Source: Pelagibacterium lentulum
GTDB lineage: Bacteria; Pseudomonadota; Alphaproteobacteria; Rhizobiales; Devosiaceae
NCBI RefSeq assembly: GCF_003992625.1
Contig: NZ_RZMW01000032.1
Span: 62,001 to 126,000, forward strand
Direction of reading: 5' to 3'
Length of the DNA: 64,000 nt
How positions within the stretch are numbered: the first letter of the stretch is position 1; the number at the start of each line of letters is the position of its first letter. The position numbers and the translations under genes were made by a program. The notes below the pieces were generated by a model. It had not been told where the DNA came from and ran no database searches. It saw nothing but the letters and a program-made list of their open reading frames with translations. Positions 28,225-37,984 of this stretch are shown here, in pieces.

Positions 28225-29496
28225 TTAGCTTTCCCGCGCAATTGCGCGCCAGCCAATATCGCGGCGGCAGAATCCCTCGGGCCAATCGATGGCATCCACG
28301 GCCTTGTATGCGCGTTCTTGCGCTTCGGCCACGGTTTCACCGCGGGCGGTAACATTGAGTACGCGCCCGCCATTGGCTTTTACCACTGCGTTCTCACGCG
28401 TTGTCCCGGCGTGAAAAACCTGAACGGTTTCGCTGTTCAGCGTGTCGCATCCCGCGATGACGCTACCCTTTTCATAACTGCCGGGATAACCCTTGGCTGC
28501 AAGCACAACGGTGAGCGCCACCTCCTCGCGCCAACGCGGAGTGATCTGACCCAGCGTGCCGGTGCTGGCCGCTTCCAGCAGGTCCAGCACATCGCTTTCA
28601 AGCAGCATCATCAGCACCTGGCATTCAGGGTCGCCGAACCTTGTATTGAACTCAATAAGTTTGGGGCCATCGGCGGTAATCATCAGACCTGCAAACAGAA
28701 CGCCGGAAAACGGCGTCCCGCGCGCAGCCATGCCCTTGATGGCTGGCGCTATGATCTCACGCAGCGAGCGTTCGACAAGCGCATCGGTCATCACCGGAGC
28801 AGGGGCATAGGCGCCCATACCGCCTGTATTGGGCCCGGTATCCCCATCGCCAACCCGCTTATGATCCTGAGCCGACGGCAACAGCACAATGTGTTCGCCA
28901 TCGCAAACGGCAAAAAGGCTCGCTTCCTCGCCAACAAGGCATTCTTCGATAACCACTTCTGCCCCCGCAGCACCGAACGCCCCCTCAAAGCAATCCTTGA
29001 CCGCAGCAATGGCCGCTTCGAGCGTTTCGGCAACCGTCACGCCCTTGCCAGCGGCGAGCCCATCGGCCTTGATCACGATGGGCGCACCAACCTTGTCGAG
29101 ATAGGCAAGAGCAGGTTCGATTGCATCGAACTTGGCATAGGCTGCGGTAGGAATGCCCATTTCGTCGCAAAGCGCCTTGGTGAAGGCCTTTGAGCCTTCA
29201 AGCTGGGCTGCGATTTTTGAGGGGCCAAAAACGGTGATGCCCGCCTGTCGCAGATCGTCGGACAGCCCGGCAACCAGCGGCGCCTCAGGACCGACAACCA
29301 CAAGATCGATCCGCTCGGACTGGCAGAACGTAACGACAGCCCCATGATCGGCAATATCGAGATCGCGATTTTCCGCAAGCTTCGCCGTGCCGCCATTGCC
29401 CGGTGCCACGAACAGCTTGGTCAAGCGCTGCGAGCGCGACATCGCCCACGCCAGAGCATGTTCACGTCCACCCGATCCGATCAGCAATACCCGCAT
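28225..29496 (-). CDS. purD: Phosphoribosylamine-glycine ligase
   Basis: PurD catalyses the second step of purine synthesis, joining phosphoribosylamine and glycine with ATP. The 423-residue protein begins [19 protein letters not shown] and shows the ATP-grasp segments DGLAAGKGV and [10 protein letters not shown], then [11 protein letters not shown] near residue 290. The start at 29,496 has GGGGAT close upstream; the upstream extension in frame is not PurD-like. It is divergent from xseA with 97 bases between the starts. Confidence 0.96.
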   Translation of the reverse strand: MRVLLIGSGGREHALAWAMSRSQRLTKLFVAPGNGGTAKLAENRDLDIADHGAVVTFCQSERIDLVVVGPEAPLVAGLSDDLRQAGITVFGPSKIAAQLEGSKAFTKALCDEMGIPTAAYAKFDAIEPALAYLDKVGAPIVIKADGLAAGKGVTVAETLEAAIAAVKDCFEGAFGAAGAEVVIEECLVGEEASLFAVCDGEHIVLLPSAQDHKRVGDGDTGPNTGGMGAYAPAPVMTDALVERSLREIIAPAIKGMAARGTPFSGVLFAGLMITADGPKLIEFNTRFGDPECQVLMMLLESDVLDLLEAASTGTLGQITPRWREEVALTVVLAAKGYPGSYEKGSVIAGCDTLNSETVQVFHAGTTRENAVVKANGGRVLNVTARGETVAEAQERAYKAVDAIDWPEGFCRRDIGWRAIARES

Positions 29497-29593
29497 TGTC
29501 CATCCCCGTTCTGTGCGTTGGCGCCCCTCTATCATGGCCCGGACGATATCGCCACCCTTGACCGAATCCATTCCATCGGCCACCAAGTCGGAT

Positions 29594-31144
29594 ATGGAAA
29601 GCGCACCCTCCAATGCTCACGAATTTACCGTCTCCGAGGTTTCTCAGGCCGTAAAGCGCACGGTCGAGGATACATTTGGCCATGTCCGCGTCCGGGGAGA
29701 AATTTCCGGCTATCGCGGAAGGCACAGTTCGGGCCATGCCTACTTTACCTTGAAGGATGAAGGCGCTTCGATTGATGCGGTTATCTGGAAGGGTAACTTC
29801 GCCCGCCTTACGTTCAAGCCGGAGGAAGGGCTGGAAGTCATCGCCACCGGGCGGCTGACGACCTATCCGCGCTCGTCCAAGTACCAGATCGTTATCGAGC
29901 AGATCGAGCCCGCCGGGGCCGGAGCCTTGATGGCACTGCTGGAAGAGCGGCGCAAGAAGCTTTTGGCCGAAGGCCTGTTTGCGCCCGAGCGCAAGCGCGA
30001 ACTGCCATATCTACCCAATGTGATTGGCGTTGTAACCTCGCCAACCGGCTCGGTGATCCGTGACATCCTGCATAGGCTGGACGACCGCTTTCCCTCTCAT
30101 GTGCTGGTTTGGCCGGTGCGGGTTCAGGGCGACACCAGCGCCACCGAAATTGCCAATGCCGTGCGTGGCTTCAACGCCTTTGCGCCCGATGGACCGATCC
30201 CGCGCCCGGACCTCTTGATCGTTGCCCGCGGCGGCGGTTCGATTGAGGACCTTTGGGGCTTTAACGAGGAGATTGTCGTTCGCGCCGTTGCCGAAAGCAC
30301 GATTCCCGTTATTTCGGCGGTCGGGCACGAGACCGACATTACGCTTATAGATTATGCGGCGGATCGCCGGGCACCAACGCCGACAGGGGCTGCTGAAATG
30401 GCGGTGCCCGTCAGAAGCGAACTTATTGCCTATGTTGATGATCTGGGTGTTCGCCAGCGCAACGCGACGCGACGCATTGCGGTGAACCTTAAGGATCGGT
30501 TGCGCGCAGCCAGCGCCGGACTGCCGCGCGGCTATGACCTTACAGCCACTCAACGCCAGCGGCTGGATATGGCCGCAACACGTCTGGCCTCGGCTCTTAG
30601 CGGAGCGCGACATGCCAAGGCCATGGACCTGGGCAAAACGACCGGTCGGTTCGGTCCAGCCTTGCTTGAGCGGCGCACTGAACAGGCACGTGCCCTGCTG
30701 GATCGCCACGCTGTGCGCGCACGCCACCTGGCCGAGGGCAGGCTATCGCGAACCCGCATGGCATTTTCGCGAGCTGAGCCATCCTTGCGTCCGCAATTGC
30801 TGCGTGGATTGATCGACACCGGGCAGGGGCGAACGGAAAATGCTGGTTCCCGACTCGCTCCCGCAGCCGGTCGCCTGATTGTCGAATGCAGGAACCGTCT
30901 TGATCTGCAGGCCAAGCTGCTGGGCTCTGTGAGTTATCAGCGTGTGCTGGCGCGTGGCTTTGCTCTGGTCAAGGACGCCGATGGCAATCTTGTCCGGCAG
31001 GCCGATGCAGTCAAACCCGGTGACGCGCTTTTAATCGAGCTTGCCGATGGCCAGATTGACGCCAATGTCAGCGGCGCGCCTGCGGTCCCCCGGCGCAAGC
31101 CGAAGCCGGACAATTCACCGGGCGGTCAGGAAAGCCTGTTTTGA
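29594..31144 (+). CDS. xseA: Exodeoxyribonuclease VII large subunit
   Basis: XseA is the catalytic subunit of ExoVII, which degrades single-stranded DNA to oligonucleotides. The 516-residue protein has an N-terminal OB-fold ([32 protein letters not shown]), a central nuclease domain with [24 protein letters not shown] and [23 protein letters not shown], and a long helical C-terminal part. The start at 29,594 fits the family; an ATG 20 codons upstream is possible. The small subunit gene xseB is not nearby. Confidence 0.95.
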   Translation: MESAPSNAHEFTVSEVSQAVKRTVEDTFGHVRVRGEISGYRGRHSSGHAYFTLKDEGASIDAVIWKGNFARLTFKPEEGLEVIATGRLTTYPRSSKYQIVIEQIEPAGAGALMALLEERRKKLLAEGLFAPERKRELPYLPNVIGVVTSPTGSVIRDILHRLDDRFPSHVLVWPVRVQGDTSATEIANAVRGFNAFAPDGPIPRPDLLIVARGGGSIEDLWGFNEEIVVRAVAESTIPVISAVGHETDITLIDYAADRRAPTPTGAAEMAVPVRSELIAYVDDLGVRQRNATRRIAVNLKDRLRAASAGLPRGYDLTATQRQRLDMAATRLASALSGARHAKAMDLGKTTGRFGPALLERRTEQARALLDRHAVRARHLAEGRLSRTRMAFSRAEPSLRPQLLRGLIDTGQGRTENAGSRLAPAAGRLIVECRNRLDLQAKLLGSVSYQRVLARGFALVKDADGNLVRQADAVKPGDALLIELADGQIDANVSGAPAVPRRKPKPDNSPGGQESLF

Positions 31145-31211
31145 CGCGCTGAAAAATGCGCGCTAATGACAAGCGACGATCCAATCACTGTGCCTGTTCT
31201 GGAGCCTTGCT

Positions 31212-31430
31212 GTGAACATTCTTGAGACCGGCTTTACGCCTTCGGAAGCAAAGCTTCGCTATCTCGACGCCGATTATGTGGTGGTCAAGCCCGGCACCTT
31301 TGTGCGCTGCGCGGTGACGGGCTCGCCTATACCTGTGGAAGAACTGACCTATTGGAGCGTCGAACGGCAGGAGCCCTATGCCAATGCCGAGGCGGCTTTC
31401 ACCGCCTATAAAAAGTCGATCGGCGAATAG
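31212..31430 (+). CDS. DUF2093 domain protein
   Basis: This 72-residue protein matches DUF2093, a small family of unknown function found mainly in Hyphomicrobiales. The segment KLRYLDADYVVVKPGTFVRC followed by AVTGSPIPVEELTYWSVERQ is its hallmark. It starts with GTG at 31,212, with GGAG seven bases upstream. It follows xseA on the same strand, a common arrangement in the order. The end is three bases from the convergent DUF4170 gene. Confidence 0.88.
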   Translation: MNILETGFTPSEAKLRYLDADYVVVKPGTFVRCAVTGSPIPVEELTYWSVERQEPYANAEAAFTAYKKSIGE

Positions 31431-31433
31431 CGA

Positions 31434-31676
31434 TCAATCGTCGGCGGGATCAAGAAGCCGGTGCAGGTGGACAATGAAGTAACGCATTTCGGCGTTATCG
31501 ACCGTCATTTGCGCCTTCTGCTTCCAAACGTCATATGCGGCAGCATAGTTGGGATAGACGCCGACAATATCGACCTCGTCAAGGTTCTTGAACTCGGTGC
31601 CCTTAAGGCCTGCCAGCTCGCCGCCAATGACAAGGTGCAGCAGTTGTTTGGATTGTGTTTCGCTCATGTCAGGCAT
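31434..31676 (-). CDS. DUF4170 domain protein
   Basis: This 80-residue protein matches DUF4170, a short family of unknown function in alphaproteobacteria, recognisable by LLHLVIGGEL, a VDIVGVYPNYAAAYDVWK segment and RYFIVHLHRLLDP. The ATG at 31,676 shares one base with the stop of the upstream cysQ-like gene (TGATG), so the two are translationally coupled; a second ATG three codons further is possible. In related genomes it often sits between a CysQ-like gene and waaA, but no waaA is present here. Confidence 0.87.
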   Translation of the reverse strand: MPDMSETQSKQLLHLVIGGELAGLKGTEFKNLDEVDIVGVYPNYAAAYDVWKQKAQMTVDNAEMRYFIVHLHRLLDPADD

Positions 31677-32506
31677 CACTCCGAAGCATGTTGTAGTTGA
31701 TCAGGGCATCCATAAACGCTGCGCAAGGCAGAGCGCAATGGCGATAGTAATGAAGGGCTTGCTGTCGCTGCAAGGGCAGCGTGCCGGGTTTCGGCACGAT
31801 TGTAGATAGGCGTGCCAAGACAAACGTCTTCAAATGTCACCCCGGCCTCCCGCAGAATGATATCGGCTCCTGCAATATCCCAATCCTGTGCGCCGCGTCG
31901 TGCGACCGCAGCATCGAGATCGCCCGATGCAACCTGCACCAGTCGATAGGCAAGAGATGGATAGGAGGGGCCGCGCTCATAATCTAGCCCCCCTTCCGAC
32001 AATAGGGTATGCACCGCCATCGGGGCAGGGATAAGCCAGCCCGGCGAAGTCCGTCTTGGTGCCTTCAGGATACGGTTGTTCAGCGTCGCGCCGTCATTGA
32101 TGGCGGCCGCATACATTTCGTCACGTGCGGGCGCATAGACCACACCGGCAACCGGCACGCCATTCTCAACCACGGCAAGCGAAATCGTCCAGCTATCGTC
32201 ACCTCGAATAAAGCCGCGTGTACCGTCGATCGGGTCGATGATGAAGACACGATCCAGCGAGAGCCGGTCGGTATTGTCCAGCGTTTCTTCGCTCAGCCAG
32301 CCATAGGCAGGTCGCGCCGCGCGCAGAGCCTGGGTCAAAAATGTATCGACAGCGATATCGGCTTCCGAGACCGGAGAGGAATGGGATTTGGTCCAGGTCT
32401 TGAGATCGGATCGAAAGAAACCCAGTGCAATGATCCCCGCATGCACCGCTGCCGATTTCAAGAGCTTGAGATCGTCCTGCGGATCTGTCGATACGGCTGA
32501 AGCCAT
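31676..32506 (-). CDS. 3'(2'),5'-bisphosphate nucleotidase / inositol monophosphatase family
   Basis: The 276-residue protein is a lithium-sensitive phosphatase of the inositol monophosphatase superfamily, probably CysQ-like, removing the 3' phosphate of PAP. Metal-binding motifs are WLSEETLD, IIDPIDGTRGFIRG and WDIAGADIILREAG. The start at 32,506 is the first ATG giving a family-like N-terminus; the open frame upstream is not conserved-looking. It is coupled to the DUF4170 gene. The exact substrate (PAP or inositol phosphate) cannot be set from the motifs. Confidence 0.88.
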   Translation of the reverse strand: MASAVSTDPQDDLKLLKSAAVHAGIIALGFFRSDLKTWTKSHSSPVSEADIAVDTFLTQALRAARPAYGWLSEETLDNTDRLSLDRVFIIDPIDGTRGFIRGDDSWTISLAVVENGVPVAGVVYAPARDEMYAAAINDGATLNNRILKAPRRTSPGWLIPAPMAVHTLLSEGGLDYERGPSYPSLAYRLVQVASGDLDAAVARRGAQDWDIAGADIILREAGVTFEDVCLGTPIYNRAETRHAALAATASPSLLSPLRSALRSVYGCPDQLQHASE

Positions 32507-32772
32507 TGCTCGTCCAAGAGGTTGAAAGGTCGCTTGATCGAGTCGGCCTGCGCCGCCCGGTATTGCGGCCTTTCCTATGCCGGTTGGCGCGCGGTGGCAA
32601 GAGGATGGGGTTAATCGGCTCTTACACCGAGTCACCATCTGCTAACCCATTTTGAGACAAGACAAACTTAACCCAGTTTTTTAAGCGGATGTGGAGATGC
32701 CGCACGTAGATTGGCCTCATCAAGAGAGCGGAAAAAAACAAGCTCTCGAAAGTTGACAGTGAGGCTAAAACA

Positions 32773-33285
32773 ATGGTTCGCGGCGTAAGCATGGCTGGTT
32801 CGCAACTCGTTCTCTTGCGAGGAGCGGCATATCAGATGGGCCGTATCGGCAGACCGGCAAACGACAATCGCGCTCCGGGTGAAGCAATGACCGTGACTGT
32901 CCGGCGCAAGCTGGACAAGAGTGGGGTTGCCGTAAAGATCAAGGTTCCCGTCGCGGAATATGTCGGGGTTGCCGTAGGCACGCGCATTTCAGAAGAAGGC
33001 GTTTTGACCAGCACGATAGAACTTGTTCATCCCGATAATGATTTCAACTATCGCGTGTTTGAAGAAGAGGGCAATGGTTCGGTCGTTGCCGAATGGCAGA
33101 ACTGGGGCAAAAAGCTCCGCCTGCCACTCTTTATCCGCTCGGGCGATGGCCAACTCATTCCCTATTCCCAGCAGGTCGATGGCGTTCTTGTCGGCAACCA
33201 GACCGGTCGCCGCATGTTGGCCACCGATGCCGAGCGGCGCACACGCTTTGCGCGCCGTCGCAAGCCCGGCCAGAATACTGCCTGA
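32773..33285 (+). CDS. DUF6101-like protein
   Basis: The 170-residue protein resembles DUF6101, a Hyphomicrobiales family of unknown function. The matching part runs from VAVKIKVPVAEYVGVAVG through LVHPDNDFNYRV and SVVAEWQNWGKKLRLPLFI, ending in a basic tail FARRRKPGQ. There are no membrane helices or signal peptide. GAGG lies nine bases before the ATG; a short hairpin GAGAGC/GCTCTC (32,724-32,747) is in the leader. A strong terminator follows, so it is probably a single-gene transcript. The family name is from memory of the pattern. Confidence 0.7.
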   Translation: MVRGVSMAGSQLVLLRGAAYQMGRIGRPANDNRAPGEAMTVTVRRKLDKSGVAVKIKVPVAEYVGVAVGTRISEEGVLTSTIELVHPDNDFNYRVFEEEGNGSVVAEWQNWGKKLRLPLFIRSGDGQLIPYSQQVDGVLVGNQTGRRMLATDAERRTRFARRRKPGQNTA

Positions 33286-33313
33286 CCGGCACTCCATCGA
33301 TAAGGTTTTAAGT

Positions 33314-33338
33314 GCCCGGACAAGTCCGGGCATTTTTG
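33314..33338 (+). terminator. Intrinsic terminator after the DUF6101-like gene
   Basis: GCCCGGAC (33,314-33,321) and GTCCGGGC (33,324-33,331) form an eight-base-pair stem with almost no loop, followed by ATTTTTG. Its core resembles the palindromes at 4,569 and 59,301. Confidence 0.85.
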
Positions 33339-33341
33339 TTT

Positions 33342-34274
33342 CTAGAGCATGGAAAAGATGACAAGTCCGGCAGTAAAGGCCAGCCCAACCCAGTGGTTGG
33401 CCTTGAAACGTGCAAGGCAGTTAGCGCCGTCGTGCCGGTCAAGGGTTGCCAACATCCACCCCATGAGCGCCGTTGGTGCAATCAAGGCGAGCAGCACGAG
33501 CGGTGTCTGCGCAACCATGAAACTGGCAGTTGCCCAGACAATCAGCGTCAGCGCGAAAAAGCCGGCGATAAAGGGCTTTGCTTTGTCGCCGGCCAAAAGA
33601 GCGGTGGATTTGACACCGATCAGAATATCGTCCTCGACATCCTGCAGCGCATAGATGGTGTCATACCCGATAGTCCAGGCGATGGTCCCGGCATAAAGGA
33701 CAAACGGCGCCCAGGCCAATTCGCCGGTGATGGCTGTCCAGCCCACAAGAGCGCCCCAGGAAAAAGCGAATCCGAGGAAAAGCTGCGGCCAATAGGTTAT
33801 TCGCTTCATAAACGGATATATGGCGACCAGTCCCAGCGAAGCGATGCCCATCAGGATCGTGGTGAGGTTGAATTGCAGCAGAACGATCAGGCCGACAAGA
33901 GATTGCGCCACGAGCCATACTGCAGCCTGCTTGACACTGACCTGCCCGGACGGAATGGGGCGTGAGCGCGTGCGCGCAACCTTGTCGTCGATATCGCGAT
34001 CCACAATGTCGTTGAACGTGCAGCCGGCACCCCGCATGGCAATGGCCCCGATCAGAAACAGGGCCAGATACCACCAGTTGAAGGCTGTGCCGGTCGCGAT
34101 GGCGGCAAGGGCGAGCGCAAATCCGCAGGGCCAGAACAGCAGCCAATAGCCTATGGGGCGGTCCAGCCGCGACATGCGGAAATACGGCTTGGCCACATCG
34201 GGCGCATACCGGTCGACCCAATTGCCCTTTGGCGCATCGGCCACAGTTCCGTTCGGCGTTTGAGGGCTTGGCAT
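33342..34274 (-). CDS. ubiA: 4-hydroxybenzoate polyprenyltransferase
   Basis: UbiA attaches the polyprenyl tail to 4-hydroxybenzoate in ubiquinone synthesis at the inner membrane. The 310-residue protein has eight or nine helices and the two Asp-rich motifs NDIVDRDID (followed by ARTRSRPIPSG) and YDTIYALQDVEDD that bind the Mg-diphosphate of the donor. The start at 34,274 gives the usual polar N-terminus before RLDRPIGYWLLFWP. It is divergent from rsmE. The resulting quinone feeds the respiratory chain that ends in the cytochrome oxidase at 39 kb. Confidence 0.95.
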   Translation of the reverse strand: MPSPQTPNGTVADAPKGNWVDRYAPDVAKPYFRMSRLDRPIGYWLLFWPCGFALALAAIATGTAFNWWYLALFLIGAIAMRGAGCTFNDIVDRDIDDKVARTRSRPIPSGQVSVKQAAVWLVAQSLVGLIVLLQFNLTTILMGIASLGLVAIYPFMKRITYWPQLFLGFAFSWGALVGWTAITGELAWAPFVLYAGTIAWTIGYDTIYALQDVEDDILIGVKSTALLAGDKAKPFIAGFFALTLIVWATASFMVAQTPLVLLALIAPTALMGWMLATLDRHDGANCLARFKANHWVGLAFTAGLVIFSML

Positions 34275-34347
34275 GTTTCCGGTTCTCACATTACTAATCG
34301 TGGCAATAAGGCTGTAACGCCGCAACACGACAAGTCAACAGGTCCAA

Positions 34348-35088
34348 ATGCCCCGAACCCACAAGACGCTGCCCCGCTTGTTTATCGATATTCCGATGCG
34401 GCTTGGCGCCGAGATCGCGCTCGATAAGGACCAGACAAATTACCTTGTTAACGTGCTGCGGCGCGCGGCCGGGGACAATTGCGTCGTTTTCAATGGTCGG
34501 GACGGTGCATTTCTCGCCGAAATTGCTCAGGCGGGAAAGAAAACCGTGACACTGCATTTGGCTGAAAAAAGCGCCGAACAAACGCCGCCCAGCACGCTCT
34601 GGTACGGCTTTGCGCCCATCAAGCGGATGGACTATTGCGTTCAGAAGGCCACAGAAATGGGCGCGGGCGTGATCCAGCCCATTCTGACCCAATATGTGCA
34701 GAATACGCGCGTCAATCTCGACAAGGTTCGGGCCAACACTATCGAGGCCGCTGAACAATGTGAGGTTATTTCTATTCCGCAGGTTCGCGAGCCAGTTCAA
34801 CTCAAGCCACTCATCGCGAACTGGAAAGAAAATCATGGCAATCGGAAGCTGATCTTTTGCGATGAAGAATCTGCGTCCAGTTCGCCAATCGACACGCTTA
34901 TGCCGCTCAAAGGAAAAGAACTGGGCCTCATCATCGGCCCCGAAGGTGGCTTTTCGGCCGACGAGCGCGCGCTGCTGCACGAACAGGAGTTTGTAACATC
35001 CATCAGCCTTGGCCCTCGTATTCTAAGGGCCGATACTGCTGCTGTCGCCGCTCTCGCGCTGATTCAGTCCACAATCGGCGACTGGTAA
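34348..35088 (+). CDS. rsmE: 16S rRNA (uracil-1498-N3)-methyltransferase
   Basis: RsmE methylates U1498 in 16S rRNA. The 246-residue SPOUT-class protein has a PUA-like N-terminal part (YLVNVLRRAAGD) and a knotted SAM-binding C-terminal part with LIIGPEGGFSADE and LGPRILRADTAAVAAL. Length is normal. It is on the same strand as the glutamate-cysteine ligase gene, 111 bases upstream of it. Confidence 0.95.
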   Translation: MPRTHKTLPRLFIDIPMRLGAEIALDKDQTNYLVNVLRRAAGDNCVVFNGRDGAFLAEIAQAGKKTVTLHLAEKSAEQTPPSTLWYGFAPIKRMDYCVQKATEMGAGVIQPILTQYVQNTRVNLDKVRANTIEAAEQCEVISIPQVREPVQLKPLIANWKENHGNRKLIFCDEESASSSPIDTLMPLKGKELGLIIGPEGGFSADERALLHEQEFVTSISLGPRILRADTAAVAALALIQSTIGDW

Positions 35089-35199
35089 TTCTTTTATCGC
35101 AATTTGCCGATAAAGGGGATTGATCTCAGAATATGACGCGCTATTGTCGCGGCACCGGCGCGGCAGATCCCGTCGCCGGTTCGACCATCGAGGTACCCT

Positions 35200-36579
35200 A
35201 TGGCAGACAAGCCGTCTCCGCTCATTGAATCGCGTGCGCAATTGATCGAAACACTGTCGCGCGGATGCAAGCCCAAGAACGAATGGCGCATTGGCACCGA
35301 GCACGAAAAGTTCACGTTCTATAAGGACAGCTTTAAGCCCGTACCGTACTTTGGGGAAAATGGCATTGGCCGCCTGCTCAATCTCATGCAGGAGGAAACC
35401 GCCTGGACGCCATATTATGATGGCGACAATGTTATCGGGCTGAACAATCCCAAGGGCGGTGGGGCTATTTCGCTTGAACCGGGCGGGCAATTCGAGCTGT
35501 CCGGCGCGCCATTGGAGACGTTGCACGAAACCTGTATCGAGACAAACGATCACCTCAAGGCGCTGCACAAATATACAAAGCCTATGGGCATCGAGTTTTT
35601 GGGCCTGGGAACCGCGCCGACATGGACGCTCGATGAAATCCCGCAAATGCCCAAGTCACGTTACGGCGTCATGGCGCCTTACATGAATAAGGTCGGTACG
35701 CTGGGCACATCGATGATGTTCCGCTCCTGCACGGTGCAGGTCAATCTCGACTTTGCCTCTGAAGCCGACATGATCAAGAAGATGCGCGTCAGCCTTGCGC
35801 TTCAGCCAGTGGCAACCGCGCTGTTTGCCAATTCTCCATTCCTTGAAGGCAAGCCAAACGGGTTGCTTTCGTTCCGGTCCCATATCTGGCTCAATACCGA
35901 CAATGCGCGCACCGGTATGTTGCCGTTCGTATTTGAGGACGGCATGGGCTTTGAGCGCTATGTCGACTATGCGCTCGATGTGCCAATGTATTTTATCATT
36001 CGAGATGACAAGTATATCAATTGTGCGGGCGAGAGCTTCCGGGCGTTTCTTGAGGGAAAATTGCCGCAGCGCCCCGGCGAACTGCCCACCGTCAAGGACT
36101 GGGAAGACCATCTCTCGACGCTTTTCCCTGAAGTGCGGATGAAGCAGTTCCTTGAAATGCGTGGCGCCGATGGGGCGCCTTGGCAGGGTGTTTGCGCGCT
36201 GCCTGCATTCTGGGTTGGGTTGCTCTATGATGATTCCGCGCTCGACGCCGCCTGGGATCTGGTCAAGGACTGGACCGACGAAGAACGCGATGCGCTACGG
36301 CACCAGGTGCCCGAACTGGCGCTCAACACCCCGTTCCGCAATGGCACGTTGCATGAAATTGCCCGGCGCGCCGTCGAGATTTCACGGGCCGGGCTCAAGG
36401 CGCGCAACAATCTCAACTGGGAAGGCGCCGACGAAGCCGTCTTCCTCAAGCCGCTCGAATATACGCTCGAAACCGGCAAGACCCCGGCTGAGCGCCTGCT
36501 CGATCTCTATCACGGTGAGTGGAACGGCGACATAAACCGCATTTTCACCGATTACGCCATGGCCGGCCGAGGTGAATAG
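35200..36579 (+). CDS. gshA: Glutamate-cysteine ligase, plant/alphaproteobacterial type
   Basis: This enzyme makes gamma-glutamylcysteine, the first step to glutathione. The 459-residue protein belongs to the GCS2 type found in plants and alphaproteobacteria: WRIGTEHEKF near residue 29, SLEPGGQFELSGAP near 95, and MMFRSCTVQVNLDF near 170. It has no transit peptide and should be cytoplasmic. It is convergent with the LysR-type regulator gene 15 bases away; that neighbour is not necessarily its regulator. Confidence 0.95.
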   Translation: MADKPSPLIESRAQLIETLSRGCKPKNEWRIGTEHEKFTFYKDSFKPVPYFGENGIGRLLNLMQEETAWTPYYDGDNVIGLNNPKGGGAISLEPGGQFELSGAPLETLHETCIETNDHLKALHKYTKPMGIEFLGLGTAPTWTLDEIPQMPKSRYGVMAPYMNKVGTLGTSMMFRSCTVQVNLDFASEADMIKKMRVSLALQPVATALFANSPFLEGKPNGLLSFRSHIWLNTDNARTGMLPFVFEDGMGFERYVDYALDVPMYFIIRDDKYINCAGESFRAFLEGKLPQRPGELPTVKDWEDHLSTLFPEVRMKQFLEMRGADGAPWQGVCALPAFWVGLLYDDSALDAAWDLVKDWTDEERDALRHQVPELALNTPFRNGTLHEIARRAVEISRAGLKARNNLNWEGADEAVFLKPLEYTLETGKTPAERLLDLYHGEWNGDINRIFTDYAMAGRGE

Positions 36580-36594
36580 GCGAAAAGACGGCGC

Positions 36595-37491
36595 CTATTC
36601 TGCCGCCTGTTCGGGCGTTTCGTTACGCGATCCCGGCAGATTGCCCATACCTTCCGTGATATGCCTGACAAGCGCATCGTAAATGCCACCATAAGCGTGG
36701 GAAGCGCGCAACAGCGCGATTTGGGCATCCTGCAATCTGGGCAGATTGTGATCTTCCGCGATCACCCGCATTCCGGGCTGTAGCGCACTTTCCGGCAGGA
36801 ACCCAACAGCAAGATCGGAAAGTACCGCGCTCGAAATGGCTGTCGCGTTCGACGAGGTGTAAGCGATACGGAAGTCTCGATTCATTCGGCTCAGTGCCTC
36901 AACGGCCTCGGCGCGCCATATGCAATATTGCGGCCCGGAAGCGAGGGGCAGGGGATCGCTGCTCAGTGCCCGCCCGCCGTGGCTGGCAACCCAATACATT
37001 TTCTCCGTCCGGAACAACTCTCCGAATTCGTGCATGGTGCCTTGCGTAAAGACAATGATGTCGTAGCGGCCCGAGCGCATACCCTCAAGCAGTTCCTCTG
37101 ATGGTTGGCAGCGGACGTCGACGGTAATTTTCGGATGGGTACGTTGAAAGCTGGAAAGCAGGATTGGCAATAGCTTGACCGCGTAATCGTCCGGCACACC
37201 GAACCGTATATTGCCCGAAAGGTCGGTGTCGGAAAACAGATCGATGATCTCTGCATTGATCTTGAGCATACGCCGCGCGCGGCCGTAAAGCGCCTCCCCT
37301 TCATTGGTCAGCGTGACACGTCGACCTTCCCGCAACAGCAGAACTTGTCCCAACCGCTCTTCGAGTCGCTTGATCTGCATCGAAACCGCTGACTGGGTTT
37401 TGTAAACGCGTTTGGCGGCTTCGGTAAAACTGCCGCAATCGGCAATGGCACAGAACGTTTGTAACTGATCGAGATCGAGCGGGCTGGCCAT
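36595..37491 (-). CDS. LysR-type transcriptional regulator
   Basis: The 298-residue regulator has an N-terminal winged helix (LDQLQTFCAIADCGSFTEAA and QSAVSMQIKRLEERLG, residues about 6-65) and a ligand-binding domain. The segment FGVPDDYAVKLLP around residue 97 resembles the LrhA/HexA branch rather than the VtlR/LsrB branch. A perfect T-N11-A inverted repeat lies 31-45 bases upstream of its start, suggesting autoregulation and control of the divergent DUF1127-like gene. The inducer is unknown. Confidence 0.9.
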   Translation of the reverse strand: MASPLDLDQLQTFCAIADCGSFTEAAKRVYKTQSAVSMQIKRLEERLGQVLLLREGRRVTLTNEGEALYGRARRMLKINAEIIDLFSDTDLSGNIRFGVPDDYAVKLLPILLSSFQRTHPKITVDVRCQPSEELLEGMRSGRYDIIVFTQGTMHEFGELFRTEKMYWVASHGGRALSSDPLPLASGPQYCIWRAEAVEALSRMNRDFRIAYTSSNATAISSAVLSDLAVGFLPESALQPGMRVIAEDHNLPRLQDAQIALLRASHAYGGIYDALVRHITEGMGNLPGSRNETPEQAAE

Positions 37492-37521
37492 GACAAATCT
37501 TTCATCACGAATTTTGATCGA

Positions 37522-37536
37522 ATAGATGAAATCTAT
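37522..37536. promoter_or_regulatory. LysR-type operator (T-N11-A palindrome)
   Basis: ATAGAT, GAA and ATCTAT form a perfect inverted repeat with the T-N11-A spacing typical of LysR-family sites. It lies 31 bases upstream of the lysR start, in the 208-base region shared with the divergent DUF1127-like gene. Confidence 0.6.
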
Positions 37537-37699
37537 TTGTTTGAATAATGAGAGACAAGCCCTTATCTAAAAGTCACAACGTAAAGAGTGATCGCGCTGA
37601 AAACGCGACTCTCTCGATAGAGTGAATTGTTGCCGTGATGGCAATGCCAATCCGAGCTTTGGGCGGTGAGGCTGTCGATTTTCTTTTGGAGTGGACACT

Positions 37700-37903
37700 A
37701 TGGCCTTTTTGTTTGGACGTTCCTGGGGTGGGAAAATGCGTCGGTCGACCTTGCGCGACATGATGCAAATGGATTCCGCCCGTCTTAATGATCTCGGATT
37801 GACTCACTTTGACATTGCGGAAGCTATGCGCCACGGCGGTAACGCTGCCGGGCAAATTCTTGACGCGCGGCGCAGCCAGCGCGCAGCCGAATGGCTCCGG
37901 TGA
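37700..37903 (+). CDS. DUF1127-like small protein
   Basis: The 67-residue basic protein has a DUF1127-like core, DSARLNDLGLTHFDIAEAMR, and an arginine-containing C-terminus. DUF1127 proteins are small, arginine-rich and in several alphaproteobacteria are strongly regulated; some bind RNA or affect phosphate and C1 metabolism. An ATG at 37,700 (MAFLFGRSWGG) is used; a GTG three codons upstream, after TTTTGGA, is also possible. It is divergent from the LysR gene and followed by a structured region ending in a strong terminator. Confidence 0.75.
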   Translation: MAFLFGRSWGGKMRRSTLRDMMQMDSARLNDLGLTHFDIAEAMRHGGNAAGQILDARRSQRAAEWLR

Positions 37904-37984
37904 CCCCTTGCCGATAGCCATATAGCGTTTCGATCGATAGCGTCGCGCTGGAGATTGTTGAACGCACCCCTTCAGTCCCTTGGA

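Noticed and set aside
28318-29193. A 291-codon plus-strand open frame inside purD
   Set aside because: PurD on the opposite strand has all its ATP-grasp motifs, and the plus-strand translation matches nothing.
32668-32685. A second CtrA-like site upstream of the DUF6101-like gene
   Set aside because: The two TTAA half-sites are separated by nine bases, not seven.
36595-37491. Naming the LysR regulator VtlR/LsrB because of the adjacent DUF1127-like gene
   Set aside because: Its N-terminus and the VPDDYAVKLLP segment look like the LrhA/HexA branch, not the VtlR/LsrB type.
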